Assembly: GCA_027922465.2 (NCBI GenBank)
Contig: BQMF02000095.1
Coordinates: forward strand, 744,001 to 808,000
Direction: 5' to 3'
DNA length: 64,000 nt
Origin: Turritopsis dohrnii
Lineage: Eukaryota; Cnidaria; Hydrozoa; Anthoathecata; Oceaniidae
In this document: positions 10,701-23,840 of the stretch, piece after piece
Layout of the letters: each line of letters begins with the position of its first letter
Position numbering within the stretch: position 1 is the first letter of the stretch
Made by a program: the position numbers and the translations under genes
Notes under the pieces: model-generated
The model's database searches: none
Seen by the model: the letters and a program-made list of their open reading frames with translations, nothing else
Told to the model about the DNA's origin: nothing

Positions 10701-13700
10701 GCGTTTCTATTCTTGGTTCTATCCCTGTACCCCTCTTCAGACTTGTCATATAAGCATGGATACTATGGTACTTCCTCGGCTAATGTTTCTTCTTCTTGCA
10801 GAGAATTACTTTTTTATTCGGGTTCATTCAACATGGCTTTAGACAGCTAGATAAATGTCCAATGAATTTATCATCCATAGTTTCTAGAGGGTGTGTATTT
10901 TATATTTGAAGCTTCATTGTCAAAACGGCTGAAGCTACACTTATACTGTTTGGCGTTTTCAAATCATAAGATGTCAATCTAAAATTTTTTTTTTTTTCTT
11001 TTTTCCTAAATTTGTGTATTTTTGAAGATATTTTCACTTCTTTTTTACAGCTTATCTTTTTCTATATTTTTATCAAAGTTAACCTCAGAGGTCTTTTCGT
11101 TCAAATGTATCAGTCACTTTCTTTAAAAATGAACACGGCAAAAAAGCCGTTTTGTTTATTTGATACATGATTAATGAAGTAATAAACAGGAAAAAGAATG
11201 TTTTAATGAAAAAAACAAATTTCCAATTTATTTTATCAAAAAATAATTGCACCATCAAAAATTCAGGTCATTTTACATCGGATTAGTGAAAAAAATGAAA
11301 AAGCAAAATTTTCACGAAAGTTTCCCTTACTCACGCCTTAGGTGATGTTTGCAGGCGATACTATAGGATAAACATTTCAGTTACGCCATTGTGTTAGTTT
11401 GGATGTCAAAACCTCAGGACCATTGAAGGGTGGTAGAATCAAACTTATTAAAAAAGGTCCGATCGATATGCCAGAAATCATGAGACGCAATAGATTCAGA
11501 TATAAGCCAATCATGGACCTGATTTTGATAGGTGCGTTTAGCCTCCTCAATGACTTTTTTACAGTCATTGCAAGCTCTGGTGAAAAGACGCCTGTTGTCC
11601 TCACTACTACAAAGTTGATAACGATGGAAAAAATGATTATGATGGGCAATTGCCGCAAAAATGGCAGGAGAGAAACAGGGGGTAGAGTGAGGTTTAACCT
11701 GATACTTACGAGAAGGAAAAAATTCATCAATACCAACCTGAAGACAAGAAGAGATCTCCACTGTGCACCTCTCTGCATCGCAGGCAAAGATATGATCATG
11801 TGGGCAAGTGGAATATGGAATTACCTAAAGCAACCCTTTTAATTAAGATTTTAATTAACATTTTATTTTCATAATTTTTTAAGGATCTTCTGGATAATCA
11901 CTAAAATACTTATCGACAAATTAACCATGATTTTTATGTCTTCACTGGTACAACTGTAGCAAACAACAAAAGGCACCCTCAAATTCAGCAATCAAGTAAG
12001 CTGAGGCCCGGTGGGAATTAAAATTCTTTCTTTTTATGCTGTAGCAGTTTAAATGAATGAAGAAAAAATGAACTGTGTGAAATGTGAAATATATATTTTT
12101 TGCAGATGTGTTTGTTGGCTGATATTATTGACAAAAAACAAATGTGATGAAAAAAAAGAAAATTTGAATCCTGAAAGAAAAATGTAAATGAATGAGTTCG
12201 TAAAAGAAAAGAGAACATCTCGTTTTTTTCCTTTATTTCATTTGTTTAACGGATGGTTAATTCTGAAAATATCAAGATTTTAGCGATGGCATCTTTTTGA
12301 CGACGTGAAGTGGGCTTTTTATCAAAGTATGACGACAGTTATGTCTCCGTGACTTAAAAGGGTTTTAAAGGAGCAGATGTTGATGTTTTGCAAATGTTCT
12401 GGTTAGACAAAAGGAATAGGTCAAGTATCTGCTTGATCAGGTACGCGAGTGGGAGAGTTCACAAGCTGAGTAAGAGAGTGAGAGATAACAAAGTTGAAAG
12501 TGTCAAGTCCAGATGGGGAGGTAAAGTGAGAGGCAGGTCAGTCAGTATGATGGATATTGAAATCACCAAACACAAAGATATTAGCAGGAGGGTGAGTTAT
12601 GAGAGCTTATGCTGCACAACTGAGAAGATGGGGAGCGATAAAGAAATGATAACTAGTTGAATGCAAGAGAGAAAGACGTAGACTGATGAAAGATTCGTCA
12701 GGAGATTTGAGATTCAATTGACGACTGACAGGAAGCCAGCCACAACATAGATACCAAGGCTGTGCATAAGAATAGACGAGTCCTTATGATTATTAGGAAG
12801 ATAGCCAAGTACATTGAAGTCAGAAGAGTTAATAGAAGGGTTGAGATAAGTTTCACAAATTAGCAAGAATTTCAGGAGATGAGTTGGCTAGAAAAGATTT
12901 CAAATGAGAGAAGTTCCCACGAAGCCCACCAATATTAGAGAAGGAAAGTGAGAAAGGCATTGGCAATTCACGAGAACCCGATTTAGATTTACTAGTATTT
13001 TGCCATTTTTTCATAATGAGGTGAAAGAAATCCAAAGTTGTGTTGGCTGAAGAATAAGTGCAAGAGGATCATTTCAATATAGGTTTGTTGTTAGCTATGA
13101 ACCTATTGTCGCAACAAAAGCAATGTTGTGGCCTCTAAGGATGCAAACCGTTACAGCTGCAGGGCACTATCCAAGCGCAACTAGGCACTACTACTGCAAC
13201 ACCATTTTTCGACTGTTGATAGAGTAGCCTCTCTAAGTAGCTAGCAAAGAGTTCTGGCTCATGTACTACCAGTCAGCAAAGTAGCAATCAGGTAAAACTA
13301 CTAACACCCTCAACATAGCTAACTAAGAAGCAGTATTGAAAATAGACTCAAGCATTTGTCAGGCAGACAAGCACAACAAGGAGACCAGCATTCATCATCC
13401 TAGAGTAGATATAGCACTGCAAGCAGCACATCTACACTCATAGACAAAGTAGGGGTACTAGACTGGGTGGTATCTCTGCCTGCCCTTAAAGTTGAGAAAT
13501 GCTTACATTGGGTTCATTCAGGTCCATGACATATTCTCGGGATCATTATCGTGACACATTGTTTTCGAAGTTAGACATGGTCAAATCTTTTACCTGGGAT
13601 GTTAATTTGTTTTAATATTACTACAGTTGTTCCAAAAACTTTGAACTGGGTTGTTAAGGTCATGAAAGAACTCCTCCAATGCAGTGTTGAATTTTGTTCT

Positions 13701-16700
13701 TGTAAAAAACTTATTGTTATGCTGGAAATAAGTCAATTTCACTCTTTTTCTTGTTCTTGCATTTAAAGAGAAAACCTTTGTTTCCCTTTAAATACGACTA
13801 TCCGTTACTGAGATATTGTTGATCAAAGATTTCAATGTCACAGCCCTGTCCCCAAACACTGATAGACCCAAATTCTCCATTTTGCCTTAAAAACGTTGCG
13901 TTCAATTGGGAATGCAATGGATGGTTCCCCCATGATCAAAAAAGTGATGTCTTGACAATAACTACTATTCTAATAATGAAAAAACGCTTTTCACTTCTCC
14001 GTGGTTTAATTAAATTTCATGGTAAAGTTTTTCTTAAGACCACTTAAAAGCAAGCAGAAACAAGAAGCATTTGACACTATTAGTATAGTAGTTATTGTCA
14101 GGATATCTCAATAATGGTTGGTTGTAGCAAAATGATCCCATACATTTTTTTACATAGTTTTTTACACTCTGTTATGTGGGTTTAATTCTCATTCAAATTA
14201 AAAGCTGCAAAAAACTTTACCCGGGTTACTATTCCAGATAACTCCGAGACAACTACTGAGGGAATAAGATAATGATATAATGTTGATAATACAAAATTAT
14301 GCCATAATACCATTATCATTGGGGAATTCATATTCATTTTAAAATGATCAAAATTAAATCACTAACTAGTTAAAAAGTATTAGAGCTATTTGAAATTATT
14401 GTGTACTCCTTATTTTAGAATTCATTCAGGTTAATTCGAATCGGCCTATTTATGACTTAGTTCAGGGGGGTCTGAATTATCTTGAAACAAGGACAGAATT
14501 TTGGAGACAACAAAAACCGCTGTACGCACGAAAAAAGGATAAAAGCAAGACTGGTGCAAAAGCTCGACCATCCATCCCTAAGTATGTGTTAAAACAGCTT
14601 GAAGAAATTGATGCAGGTAAACAAATGTCTTAAATTTTTTGTGGAGTTGCATTTCTTTGTTTCATTATTACATTTTCACATGTTTCTATTCTAGCTTTTG
14701 CAAACAACAATATTGAAGACAGTCTTCGGCTTGCCATGTCACTTTTGAAAGCTGTTGAAGATACAAATGAAAGCAACCTTCCCAACAAGATGGAGATTCT
14801 TGCAAACATTCATTCGTGTATTGGAAATGCACAGATGGAATTAAACCAACTCCCCAAAGCGTTAAAGTCTCACCAAAAAGATTTAGAAGTGTCCACAGGA
14901 AGGTAGATGTAAACTCTTTGTAAATAACATTTCAGAGACAAAATCAGAGATTCATTGTTTTTTGTTATTTTTTCTATTAACCCAACTTGGATACCAAGTT
15001 TGATAATTTTATGAAAACAATGAACCTGATTAACCCAATATATTGTAAAATGTTTTCCTAGCAAATTTATTCTGCATACACAGATTAAGAAAGCTCACAC
15101 ACTTCTTTATACGGTTTCAAGTCTCCTATCAATTCAGTCATCAATTATCAGAGTTTATTAATATATAATTTTAGAAAGAAGTGTCTAGGGTGTCAGCTTA
15201 GTTTTAAATTCGCTGTAACTCATTGTTTGTGCTGTTTATAATTACGATGTCACTTCAGTTCTGATCAAACTACAGATTGACTTTTAAGAATTTAAGGAAC
15301 CAAATCGTTGAGTCTTTCTTCAATATCTTTTCGAAGAACAAATATTTTGGCAAACATTTTACATTATGGATAGGGCATGAAAATCTCTTTCTTGTGATAT
15401 AAAATTCACAATATTTTATCAGACGTGTAATGAAAAATACGCCTTGAAAGTTGGTGGATAAGACATTTTGATACACACTGTACTATCAAAGGTGATCCTG
15501 CTAATGAGGTTTGTATGGTTGCGCAAATGTAGAAAAGTTAAGCTAGACGGAAAAGACAGTGTTTGTATTTTGATGAACCATAGTCTTCTCAGTATTATCA
15601 GCCATTAAGGATATCTTGATGAATCTCCATCATATTCTTGTCCACACACGATTTATGTAAAATTATTATATATTTTGTTAATAGATTTCTTGAACTTAGA
15701 GTTTTCCCTACTAAAAACTGATATGAAACGACTTACCTTGATACCTTCTATGTAAGTCAAGTTATCATGACGCCAAAGTGATTCAATTCAATCATAAGTG
15801 AGAAGATTGATGTTCTTTGATTTCATCTTTATAGAGTCAGTTGCACGAGGTTGATATTAACAGATGAGTTTAGACAAAAGCCAACCTCATACGACTTACT
15901 CGATAGAGATCAAAAGGAATCAAATGACATTTTGGTCTGTAATGGTTGCTAATAAGTCAATCCAGACTGCATCAATGGCAAGTTAATTCTTTAAAAAACA
16001 AGATTTTCCATCTTGCTTTTTAATGATTGTTATTTTATAATGACACTTCCATAGAAAGCTAATACTGGCCAGAAAATAATCTGCTGCTCATCCTACTGTT
16101 CTAAAATGAGAGGTTTGATTCACTTTTCATCATATTTACCATAAGTACCTGATGTTTCATTAATTGGCATCGTGGTGCAAGATTAATTTTTGAAGTGGAA
16201 TAAGTCTTTCGCTAGAAATAGATGTTTTCTCCAGTTTGTTCTTCTTTCAAAATAGTTCGGTACATATTTACATTTTGGATAGTCACTAATCTTTCAATTT
16301 TTGTTAATAGACAAAAATGAATGTAATGTAGTATGCTGAGAAATCGAGCTTTTTATATAGTCAGGTTCTGTTGGGGAAAAATCATTCGAAACCAAAGGTT
16401 TTGTTATTTTTTAGTTTAATTGTTTTGGATTTTGAGACTTATTTGTTTTAGTCTGATGAAATTCATTTGTTTAAGAGATCTTTATCCAGTTCTGCAACTG
16501 TCAGATTAATATGAAGGTTTTAGAATAGTGGTGTGAAAGATATAAGTCGATTGGTAGAGCAAGATCAGGAAAATGCTCATTTCAACAAGAAAACAAAATG
16601 AACAACACGCTTTGGATAGTCTATGTTTTTGTTCGTTGTTGTTTTTTAGAGAGCGTACCAGTTGTGTTTATTATGAATTATTGCAGCTCACTAGCTTCAA

Positions 16701-19419
16701 GGTTTATTTAGAATGAGAGATTCGGATTATATTTCTTTGATACAGGTCTATGGACTGTTAGAAACGTTTTCGAAACTCTCAATGAGCGTATGAGCTATTT
16801 AATAGCTATTTTTTTTGTTTGTTTTTTTATGATAATAACTGATGAATTTCCTTATTTAGTAATCTTAAAGACGGGAAATCTAGAGCACTTGATAACATTG
16901 GTCGTGTGTATGCCAGAATGGGAAAGTATGAAAAGGCCGTTAAAAGGTATTTTCAAGTTAAAGTACATTAACTACCAAAAATATGGAAGTTGCAAAATTT
17001 GGGACAAAATCGATGCCCAAGTTTAAATTCGCCCAATTCTTGATGTATGCCCAAATTTTTTAACACTCAATTTTTTTCATTGTGTGAATTCATCTAATAA
17101 TTATATCATCTGAAAGTTACTAAACCACAAGCTTTTTGTCTCAATCCATTACAAAATAACAAACAACACCATTTATTTTTTTTGTCTGTTTTTTTCATTA
17201 AATTACATGAGTTGTTGCCAGTTGAAAAGGCTGTCGAATTTGTTGAGAATATTATCCAAAAATAACGAGCTTGGCTTGCCATCAGATCAAAAGTCAATGT
17301 TCGTGGGCACACCACAAAAAAAGGTGACCTATTTCATTGAAGATGACAATTGCAGGAACAATTAGACGAAGGAAAAGATATTTACGATGTTAATGTTACT
17401 ATGAAACTTTCAGATATGAAACCAAAGCATGCTCAATGGTTGAAAGGAATGTATGACTATTTTCAGAAGAGCAGAGACATGATTCTCGAGTCATGGAAAA
17501 TGACTGGTCTTAAGGGGCTTCCTCAAGACCAGTCAGAGTTCTCGCCGGAAGATCCGTTTGTTACATCTTTAGTTTTTGTGAACACATCGTATTTCTTATG
17601 GTAGCCATTATGTTTTGAAACTCATTTGAAAAAGTTATTTACTTTTTTTCTATTTATTTGTTTTTCCCCCTTTCACTTTGGAACTTAGATTAAAAACAGT
17701 AATAAATTAAAATAAAATACATTAGAAGCTCGAAAGTGTCATGTGTAATTGATTGGTGGCAAAATAGCACCGAAAATAAGTTTTGCCCAAATTTCGATCC
17801 TGCCATAAGTTTGTAACACCCAAAATCGTCAAAATCTTGCCCAAAAAACTACACCCAAAATTAATTCCCCTAAACTTTATGCGCCCAAATGTTTTGAAGT
17901 TAATGTAGTTTATCAGTCCTCAAAGAGAAACAATTTATGGTGAGAATTTGGTAAAGCAGTTTAAAAAGTATTTATTGACATATTTCGTTTATGGATTTAA
18001 TAATCTGTCCATAGTTTTATCAGCACTGGTCTAACATTATATGTTGACTTATTTATCTCGCATTCGGTGTTCTTTTAATTTCAAGTTGGTCAGAAAAACT
18101 TCCCTTACTCAAAACATCACTAGAAGGGACGTGGCTTTTTCATGAAATTGGCCGCTGCCATTTGGAAATGCATGACTATGAAGAGGCCAAAGACTTTGGT
18201 CAAAAATCTTTATCTGCTGCCAAAGAATGCGAAGATGACATTTGGCAACTAAACGCCACAGTACTGATTGCCCAAGCTTTAGGTAAAGTTTAAATTTGTA
18301 CCATTTTTATTTATTTTTTTTCTGTTTCTAAAAGATGAAGGTAGTGTTATCATCTGTATACCTTCATGAAGATATTTATGATATTCTTATTCCTGTAGTG
18401 AAGCTCAATAAGTTTGATGATGGCATGAAGGCGTTCAATGATGCTCTACTACTAGCTATTTCTTTGTCCGATGATAGTGCACAGACAGCTATATCGAAAG
18501 CAATAGATGACCTTAAACGCAAGATAACTGGTTTGTTCTTTTCACCGCTTAACACGCTTAACTGGCCTTTTAACATATATTACTTATAAAAAACGATTAA
18601 TTTGTAGTGATGTATATTTCAGCAGCAGATGTGAAAGATGAAACATCAGAAACATCAGACAATGATGACATTGAACGTGATCAGATAGTAGAATATAATG
18701 ATGATAATACCGACAAGATGGAAGGATTTCCGAAGGATAAAGTTGTTTCTGATCAAGAGGATGATGAAAATGCTGAAACTGAAAAATCGGAAGCGGAACC
18801 AGAAGAATGTGATGGAGTCTTGGCAAATGAAAGCGTTGATAATTCGCATGATCATACACCACCTCCAATTACTGAAGATACTGGGAGAAAGTACACCAGT
18901 TCTGCTGATGATGCTCAAAAAAAAATGGTTGCAGAGATGAATGATAAGCCTGTTTTAGAGGAGGCGGAAGGTTATGCTGAAGTGATTGGCGATAAGGAAA
19001 TTGCTGATGATGTCGAAGATGATGCAAATATAAGTAATGATAGTAATTGTGACAAGCGTGAAGAGTTACCTACTGATGAAATAGCTGAAGAAAATGAACC
19101 CATCTTAATCTTAGACGAAAAAAAAGATATTGAAGATGAAAATTCAATAATCGCTCATGAAAACATCTCTGAGAAACTTGACAACATAAATAGTGAAAGA
19201 GACGATAATGCGAGTGTAAAAGAGGAACCAATTGATAATATCAAGTCTCAAATGTCGAAGAATTCTATTGAAGAAGACAAAGCCACTGAATTATGTGATG
19301 ATACTCAAACCGACAATGAAGTTGGAAGTGACGAGCAAAACGTACAAAATGTACATGCGGAAAGTGTTCATTCTGATGGCTCCAATAAAGAAGTTGATAA
19401 GGCCCCGGATAATAAGTAG
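7716..19419 (+). CDS. ODAD4: Outer dynein arm docking complex subunit 4 (TPR protein), 11 exons
   Basis: Exons: 7716-7850, 8009-8140, 8577-8730, 8826-8890, 9041-9215, 14419-14616, 14695-14902, 16860-16946, 18086-18282, 18399-18530, 18623-19419. All junctions are GT-AG, phases agree, and the joined frame is about 759 aa. Resemblance to animal ODAD4/TTC25 runs nearly end to end: N-terminal TPRs (CLVARSKCYLKLGD; YYHRGYKLRPELEEFRLGI), then KLENKGDLSFF, KQLLGELYADKEYLEKL, FWRQQKPLYAR, SCIGNAQMEL, KSRALDNIGRVYARMGKYE and WLFHEIGRCHLE. In that family the protein docks outer dynein arms on ciliary doublet microtubules. The last exon encodes about 265 acidic Asp/Glu-rich residues that look poorly conserved. 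An AATAAA lies at 19873-19878. Intron 5 is 5.2 kb and transposon-filled; the others are mostly short. Confidence 0.9.
9217..10180 (+). mobile_element. Three head-to-tail Helitron relics in ODAD4 intron 5
   Basis: These are the same family as the 38.8-46.1 kb array, here on the plus strand. The first copy (to 9403) keeps only a 3' part ending in hairpin CGTAA/TTACG, spacer CGAGTTA and CTA with the final G lost. The second (9404-9918) starts TCTTATTATAATAAT and ends GTTGCTAG. The third starts at 9919 with TCTTATTATACTAATCC and is decayed or truncated at about 10180. No Rep/helicase frame is present, so the copies are non-autonomous. Confidence 0.7.
11377..13040 (-). pseudogene. Decayed LINE (endonuclease and pre-RT region)
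   Basis: Reading the minus strand from 13040 downward across several frames gives an ordered set of LINE segments: PFSLSFSNIGGLRGN (12.9 kb), CETYLNPSINSSDFNVLGYLP (12.8 kb), an endonuclease-like NIFVFGDFN (12.56 kb), NSPTRVPD (12.45 kb) and finally AIAHHNHFFHRYQ and DFWHI at 11.4-11.7 kb. Many stops and frameshifts separate them, and the reverse-transcriptase core is missing. It lies antisense inside ODAD4 intron 5 and differs from the intact LINE at 4.1 kb. Confidence 0.6.
13798..14250. repeat. Degenerate Helitron-family fragments in opposite orientations
   Basis: 13798-14040 resembles the minus-strand array units (GTTACTGAGATATTG, GATCAAAGATTTCAATG, GTTCAATTGGGAATGCAATGG), while about 14085-14250 matches the plus orientation and ends TTTACCCGGGTTACTA, the family's 3' end. 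Both are strongly mutated. They lie just upstream of ODAD4 exon 6. Confidence 0.55.
15279..15482. repeat. Dispersed repeat, copy 1 (partner at 28590-28798)
   Basis: About 200 bp shared with 28590-28798 in the same orientation, including CAAATCGTTGAGT, GAACAAATATTTTGGC and CTTGAAAGTTGGTGGATAAG. The right end reads ACACACTGTA, like a mariner-type terminus, but no matching left terminus is seen, so this may be half of an element. Confidence 0.6.
16966..17905. mobile_element. DNA transposon relic in ODAD4 intron 8, probable TA target duplication
   Basis: The left end CATTAACT and right end AGTTAATG are inverted and each is flanked by TA. Subterminal GCCCAA motifs occur on both sides (16.98-17.06 kb and 17.78-17.89 kb). 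Inside, 17350-17604 (+) is an 84-codon frame with LSDMKPKHAQWLKGMYDYF and ILESWKMTGLKGL, resembling a C-terminal transposase-type fragment; I cannot name the family. It starts 19 bp after the exon 8 donor and leaves the ODAD4 reading frame intact. Confidence 0.5.
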
Positions 19420-20870
19420 GTAATCGTTCGGCGTTAAAGAGACATGGAAAATGTTTGTCGTAAATGATATTAGAATTTCAACACGATAGACACGATCTAT
19501 CAACCATAACTGGTATATCGATCACAAGTATTTTACATATATGAATCATTTTGTGCTATATTATGCTTATTTCATTTATTTGATTGATGCTGAGATAAGT
19601 TTATCTGATTTAATACTATTTGTAGCCTGCTTTTCTAGCAGTATCGTTATATGAACTTTTCCTTCCATACGAATGAACCTAATCGGTGAAATGTGTTGAA
19701 ATATGTTTGACGGTTACTATATCGTAGGTAGTCTCAGGTAATAATGAATGAGATACTTTCATCAACCGAAAAATACAAGTTACTCAGTAGACTTTGAGTT
19801 TTAGTTATTTTTAAGTTCTGTGACGATATATCATGTTCAAACTTTCAAACTCACACTAATGTATTGCGAGTGAATAAAAGTTTAACATGATTTAACATAA
19901 GACCATAAGAGTTTGAATTTGTACTGTCTGATAATTACCCATAAGATTTTAGACCTGACAAAGTTGTGAATGAAGTTTTGACGTTGTACTACCCCAAATG
20001 ACTTTTTGACACTCATCAACTGATAAAACAGATAACTTCAATGTCATTTTGTCGCCACTGATATCAGGACTTGCGATGACGTCAAGAAAATCCACTGAAT
20101 TTACATTAGGTTTATGCATTCGAAGCAAAAGGCTCTACAATTTAAATAATCCATCTCACAAAGTTGCCTTTCTGTATGATCGCGGTTGTGTAATTGCTTT
20201 CATCCAGGCTCGATTTCTATTAGCAAAAACGTGTGCATGAGCAAAAACATACGGTGGTTTGGTATGTGCAGATCTCGGTGGTGATTGTCTTCCTTTCCTA
20301 TAAGCCACTAACGCTCTGATACCTTCAGCGTAAACCTACATTCAAAGGCCATGCTTATTTCAAAGTTGTTAAAAGGATTGACAATATTTGAAGATATGGT
20401 CCTTCTTTCTTCTTTTATCATTTGTTTAAATATTTATATATTCATATTTTTATAGCAATAGGCAATTTGAAATCAATAAGTATTGATAGAATCTAATTTC
20501 CTTGTGCTCTCTCCCAATGAAGTTTGATGAAACTGCGCCAAGGATGGTTTCATGGTGGACGCTACGCAATGTTCTGTCGTTTGTTCTTGAACATCGTTAA
20601 GTTAAGAATGCTGACTGCGCTGAAAGTATTAGGATGAACTCTGAATATGTCATAGAAACGAATGACCAAGTTAGTTCGACGTATGAGAAAGAAGATGTAC
20701 AGTTGAATCTCTCCAATGTGAACACCATTCGTTACAAGAAAAAGGACACATAGATATGTATAATATTTAGTCTTTACAACACATTTAGTCTATGTCTTTG
20801 AACAAAGCAGTTATCTTATTATACCTTATCGCATCTTAATTACACACTGCTGTAATAAGGGATTACCAGG

Positions 20871-20945
20871 TTGGTGGATTACAAAGTGCAACAAGGGTGG
20901 ATTGCAAATTGTGATGGGTGGATTAAAAACTGACAGGGATTACAG
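20871..20945. repeat. Dispersed GGTGGATTACAAA repeat, copy 1
   Basis: Contains GGTGGATTACAAAGTGCAAC and two further GGTGGATT-type units. Related copies occur at about 30271-30320 (inverted) and 37591-37640 (same strand). Nature unknown. Confidence 0.5.
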
Positions 20946-22686
20946 ACGAAACATTTGCCAAATTGTTGACACTCCTTATCAGACATTTTTAGTATGGCTG
21001 TCTGACATGCATCTGCACTTCTTCAAGTTGATGTGATATGTAGTAGCAAAGTGTGATAAGATATGGCTTGCTGTAACAACGTGTCATGAGAATTTCGGGA
21101 ATCGATTTTGTTGCTACACATATTACACATTTATTTTCGCAAATTTATTTTCTCGTAAAGGAAATTTTTAAAAATTTCTGACAATGAAGTAGATTTGTTG
21201 TGTGTTCTTGGAAATCTGGTTATTTCTTTCTTAGGGAATGTTTTGTTTGAGAAATGATGCAAATTAACATCGGATATTGTCAATGAAACATTTTGCAAAG
21301 GAAACGAAGATATAAAGCTCACCAGAGTGTTTGTTAGGTACAGTTAAGGCGTTGTTCCTGAACCATAACCATTTTTTGAAGGTCAGCTATCTGTTTTAAG
21401 TAGAGAGTTGTTTTTCAGCATGTCGTTTCAGTTTATGCAAGAAATTTATTTTAGGTGCGGAAATAAATTTTCTGAATCCTGAATCTACGAGGTTTCTATT
21501 AACAGAACCGGCTCTTGATAAATGGAAATGTTCCCATGAAAGAGACAAACCTGTGTTTGGTTGGAAAAAATAGCTGCTTTTGCCCATTTCAAGGTTTAAC
21601 TACAAACTTCAAAGAAATAAGGATTTTCATTTAATCGCTTGAGCAAATAAATGTTTGATGGGATAATTCTCTCTCGCTACATTGTCGGAGTGGTATCCGA
21701 TGGAAGGTTTCTGGACAAATGATCAACCATATGTATCTAATCAATGTTTACAATGACATCGATTCATCGTCCCTTTGGATGAAAATTCGTCAACATTTGC
21801 TTATTCACTGAAATACAACAGATCCTTCCCGCTTATAAAAAAAAGCGTGTGGCATGTGACAATACCTGAATGATCAACGAGCCCTCCAAGTTGTGTGGAA
21901 AACTAGAAGCATCGTTTGTTCTACTTGACTTTGTTCGTCGGGGAAAAGTGACAAAATATTTGCTTCGTGACGAAATTTTCCCCGACGTGAACTATCCTCG
22001 ACGAAATTATCCACGATAAGGGATTGGCACTGGAATTGTTTGCGGCCGTGTAGTGCAGACAATAAATAGCCTCAAAATTTTAGAATGGCCAACAGAGAGT
22101 ATTTAAACCAAAAATTTTAGATGTATCAATTTGTAGGGGTTCAATTTTCAGATTTCTTAATAAATTCTTGATGATTCTTGCAAGCACTACCCTTTGGACT
22201 ATTTATGCTCATGTAACCAAGTATATTAATAAGCAAAATTGTTTATGAAGTTTGATATCGATCAATGTATTTACTGATAAAAGAAACCGAAACGAGAAAC
22301 GCAATCATCGAATTTTGTTCCATTGTCGACAACGGTAAATAAAAGGGATACCTCCTAATCCTATATTCTGTCAATTTGTCGAAAAGCTAAGAAAATATCT
22401 TCTTTTTCAAAGTCAGCCATCTCCTATACATTTGACAAGGCTATGACTAGACTCTCATAACTTTACAACAGCATGTTTTTCTATGCTTTGTTGCTCTTTG
22501 TCGTTGGTCAGTTGTTTGTGCCAATCTCTTTTCTACATCATGTCATCGTTATCATTCAATAGTCTTATGTTTTCGAACTACAGAATTCAGTTATATCCAT
22601 TTCAGTGTGGCTTTTAATTCAATCCAATACTAACTTATACAAACATCAAAAACAAAACACTTCATATAAAAATATTTTATGTTTAG

Positions 22687-22712
22687 ATCAACCTCGAACC
22701 CAGGAGGTTGAT
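22687..22712. repeat. Perfect 9-bp hairpin
   Basis: ATCAACCTC and GAGGTTGAT form a perfect stem around an 8-nt loop. The arm resembles the CAACCTCGA terminus of the MITE at 2208-2299, so this may be a minimal relic of the same kind of element. Confidence 0.45.
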
Positions 22713-23255
22713 GTTTAGATATATTACGTCACTGGTATGTACGACTTTATACGTATATATGGAGTAAGAACTGTTTGTAAATTATGGATTCTAGAAATAC
22801 ACGGTTATTATTGTTATTTGGCTTTTCAATTTCGTATTTGAAATACATTTATCATAATTTGATCAAGAAAAGGAAAGTTGGTCCTAATGTGCACTATATT
22901 TTCATGGTGCTTCAATTTTTTTATAAAAAATCCATACATCACTTCGACTACAAAGAATTTTAAATTCTTCGTAAGAAAAGTAAATTTGGTGCTAATTTGG
23001 ACAAAATTTATCTCAATTTTTTAAAGTTGATGTGGTGAGTGTCATTAATATTACTCATCTATTCTTCTCTTCAAATCTCGTACAACGCGATTGTTAAAAT
23101 GCAAAGCTTTTTTATGTTTACATTGAAAATGATGCTTTGGTTACTCTCATGTTATTTATGAAAAGATCCATTTAGGTGGGGTTAAACTCGCCTTCGCATT
23201 AAAATCATGTAAAAAAATGTTTCATGATCGACTATACTGTGATCTGGCAGATAAT

Positions 23256-23840
23256 AGTGAGTTTAAGCAACTACGACGGCAACGTGGACGACGACGTGAG
23301 CAAAAAGAACAAAATAATAAAATTACTTGTGAATAGTATTTTGAAGAACTTCTTTTTATTGGGGAACTTATTCAATTGATAAACTTATAACGACTAGAAA
23401 GTTATCGAGCTTCTATAAAATCTACATAAGAGAAAAAGACTTTCTCTATAATCGCGTCTTCGTTGTCAGTACGACTTCAAATCATGAATTTTCACGTTGT
23501 GTAACATACATTTCATCTACCGGTTTCAAACCAGCTAATCTTTATGGTTAAAACCTTGTTAAATTTGTTTGGGATGATGAGCATTTGGTCACGTGATGAC
23601 TCGTTCTTCCAAACACTTTTGAGAGAGTTTTCACCGAGAACTTTAATGGTTTGAAACCGGTAGATGCATACCCTCGTAAAGAACGTGCAAATATATTAAT
23701 GATGTAATTATCTTATAAAATTTTCCCAATGGTCTCATAAGTAGTAGACTCCCTTTCAAAACAAATTCCACATAGAAAACGAAGCTTTTGTTTTAAACAC
23801 GTCGCCGTCTTCGTTGCCGTTGCGATTGCTTAAGCTCCCT
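23256..23840. mobile_element. MITE with GACGACG-rich inverted ends
   Basis: The left end GAGTTTAAGCAACTACGACG and the right end, read inverted as AGGGAGCTTAAGCAATCGCA, are inverted copies that both continue into GGCAACG and GACG motifs. A second inner inverted pair (ACCGGTTTCAAACCA near 23519; TGGTTTGAAACCGGT near 23649) gives a nested fold. No transposase is encoded. The target duplication is unclear and could be hAT-like. Confidence 0.6.

Noticed and set aside
11399..11842. 147-codon plus-strand frame
   Set aside because: It is the antisense shadow of the dead LINE, whose minus-strand frames show clear LINE segments.
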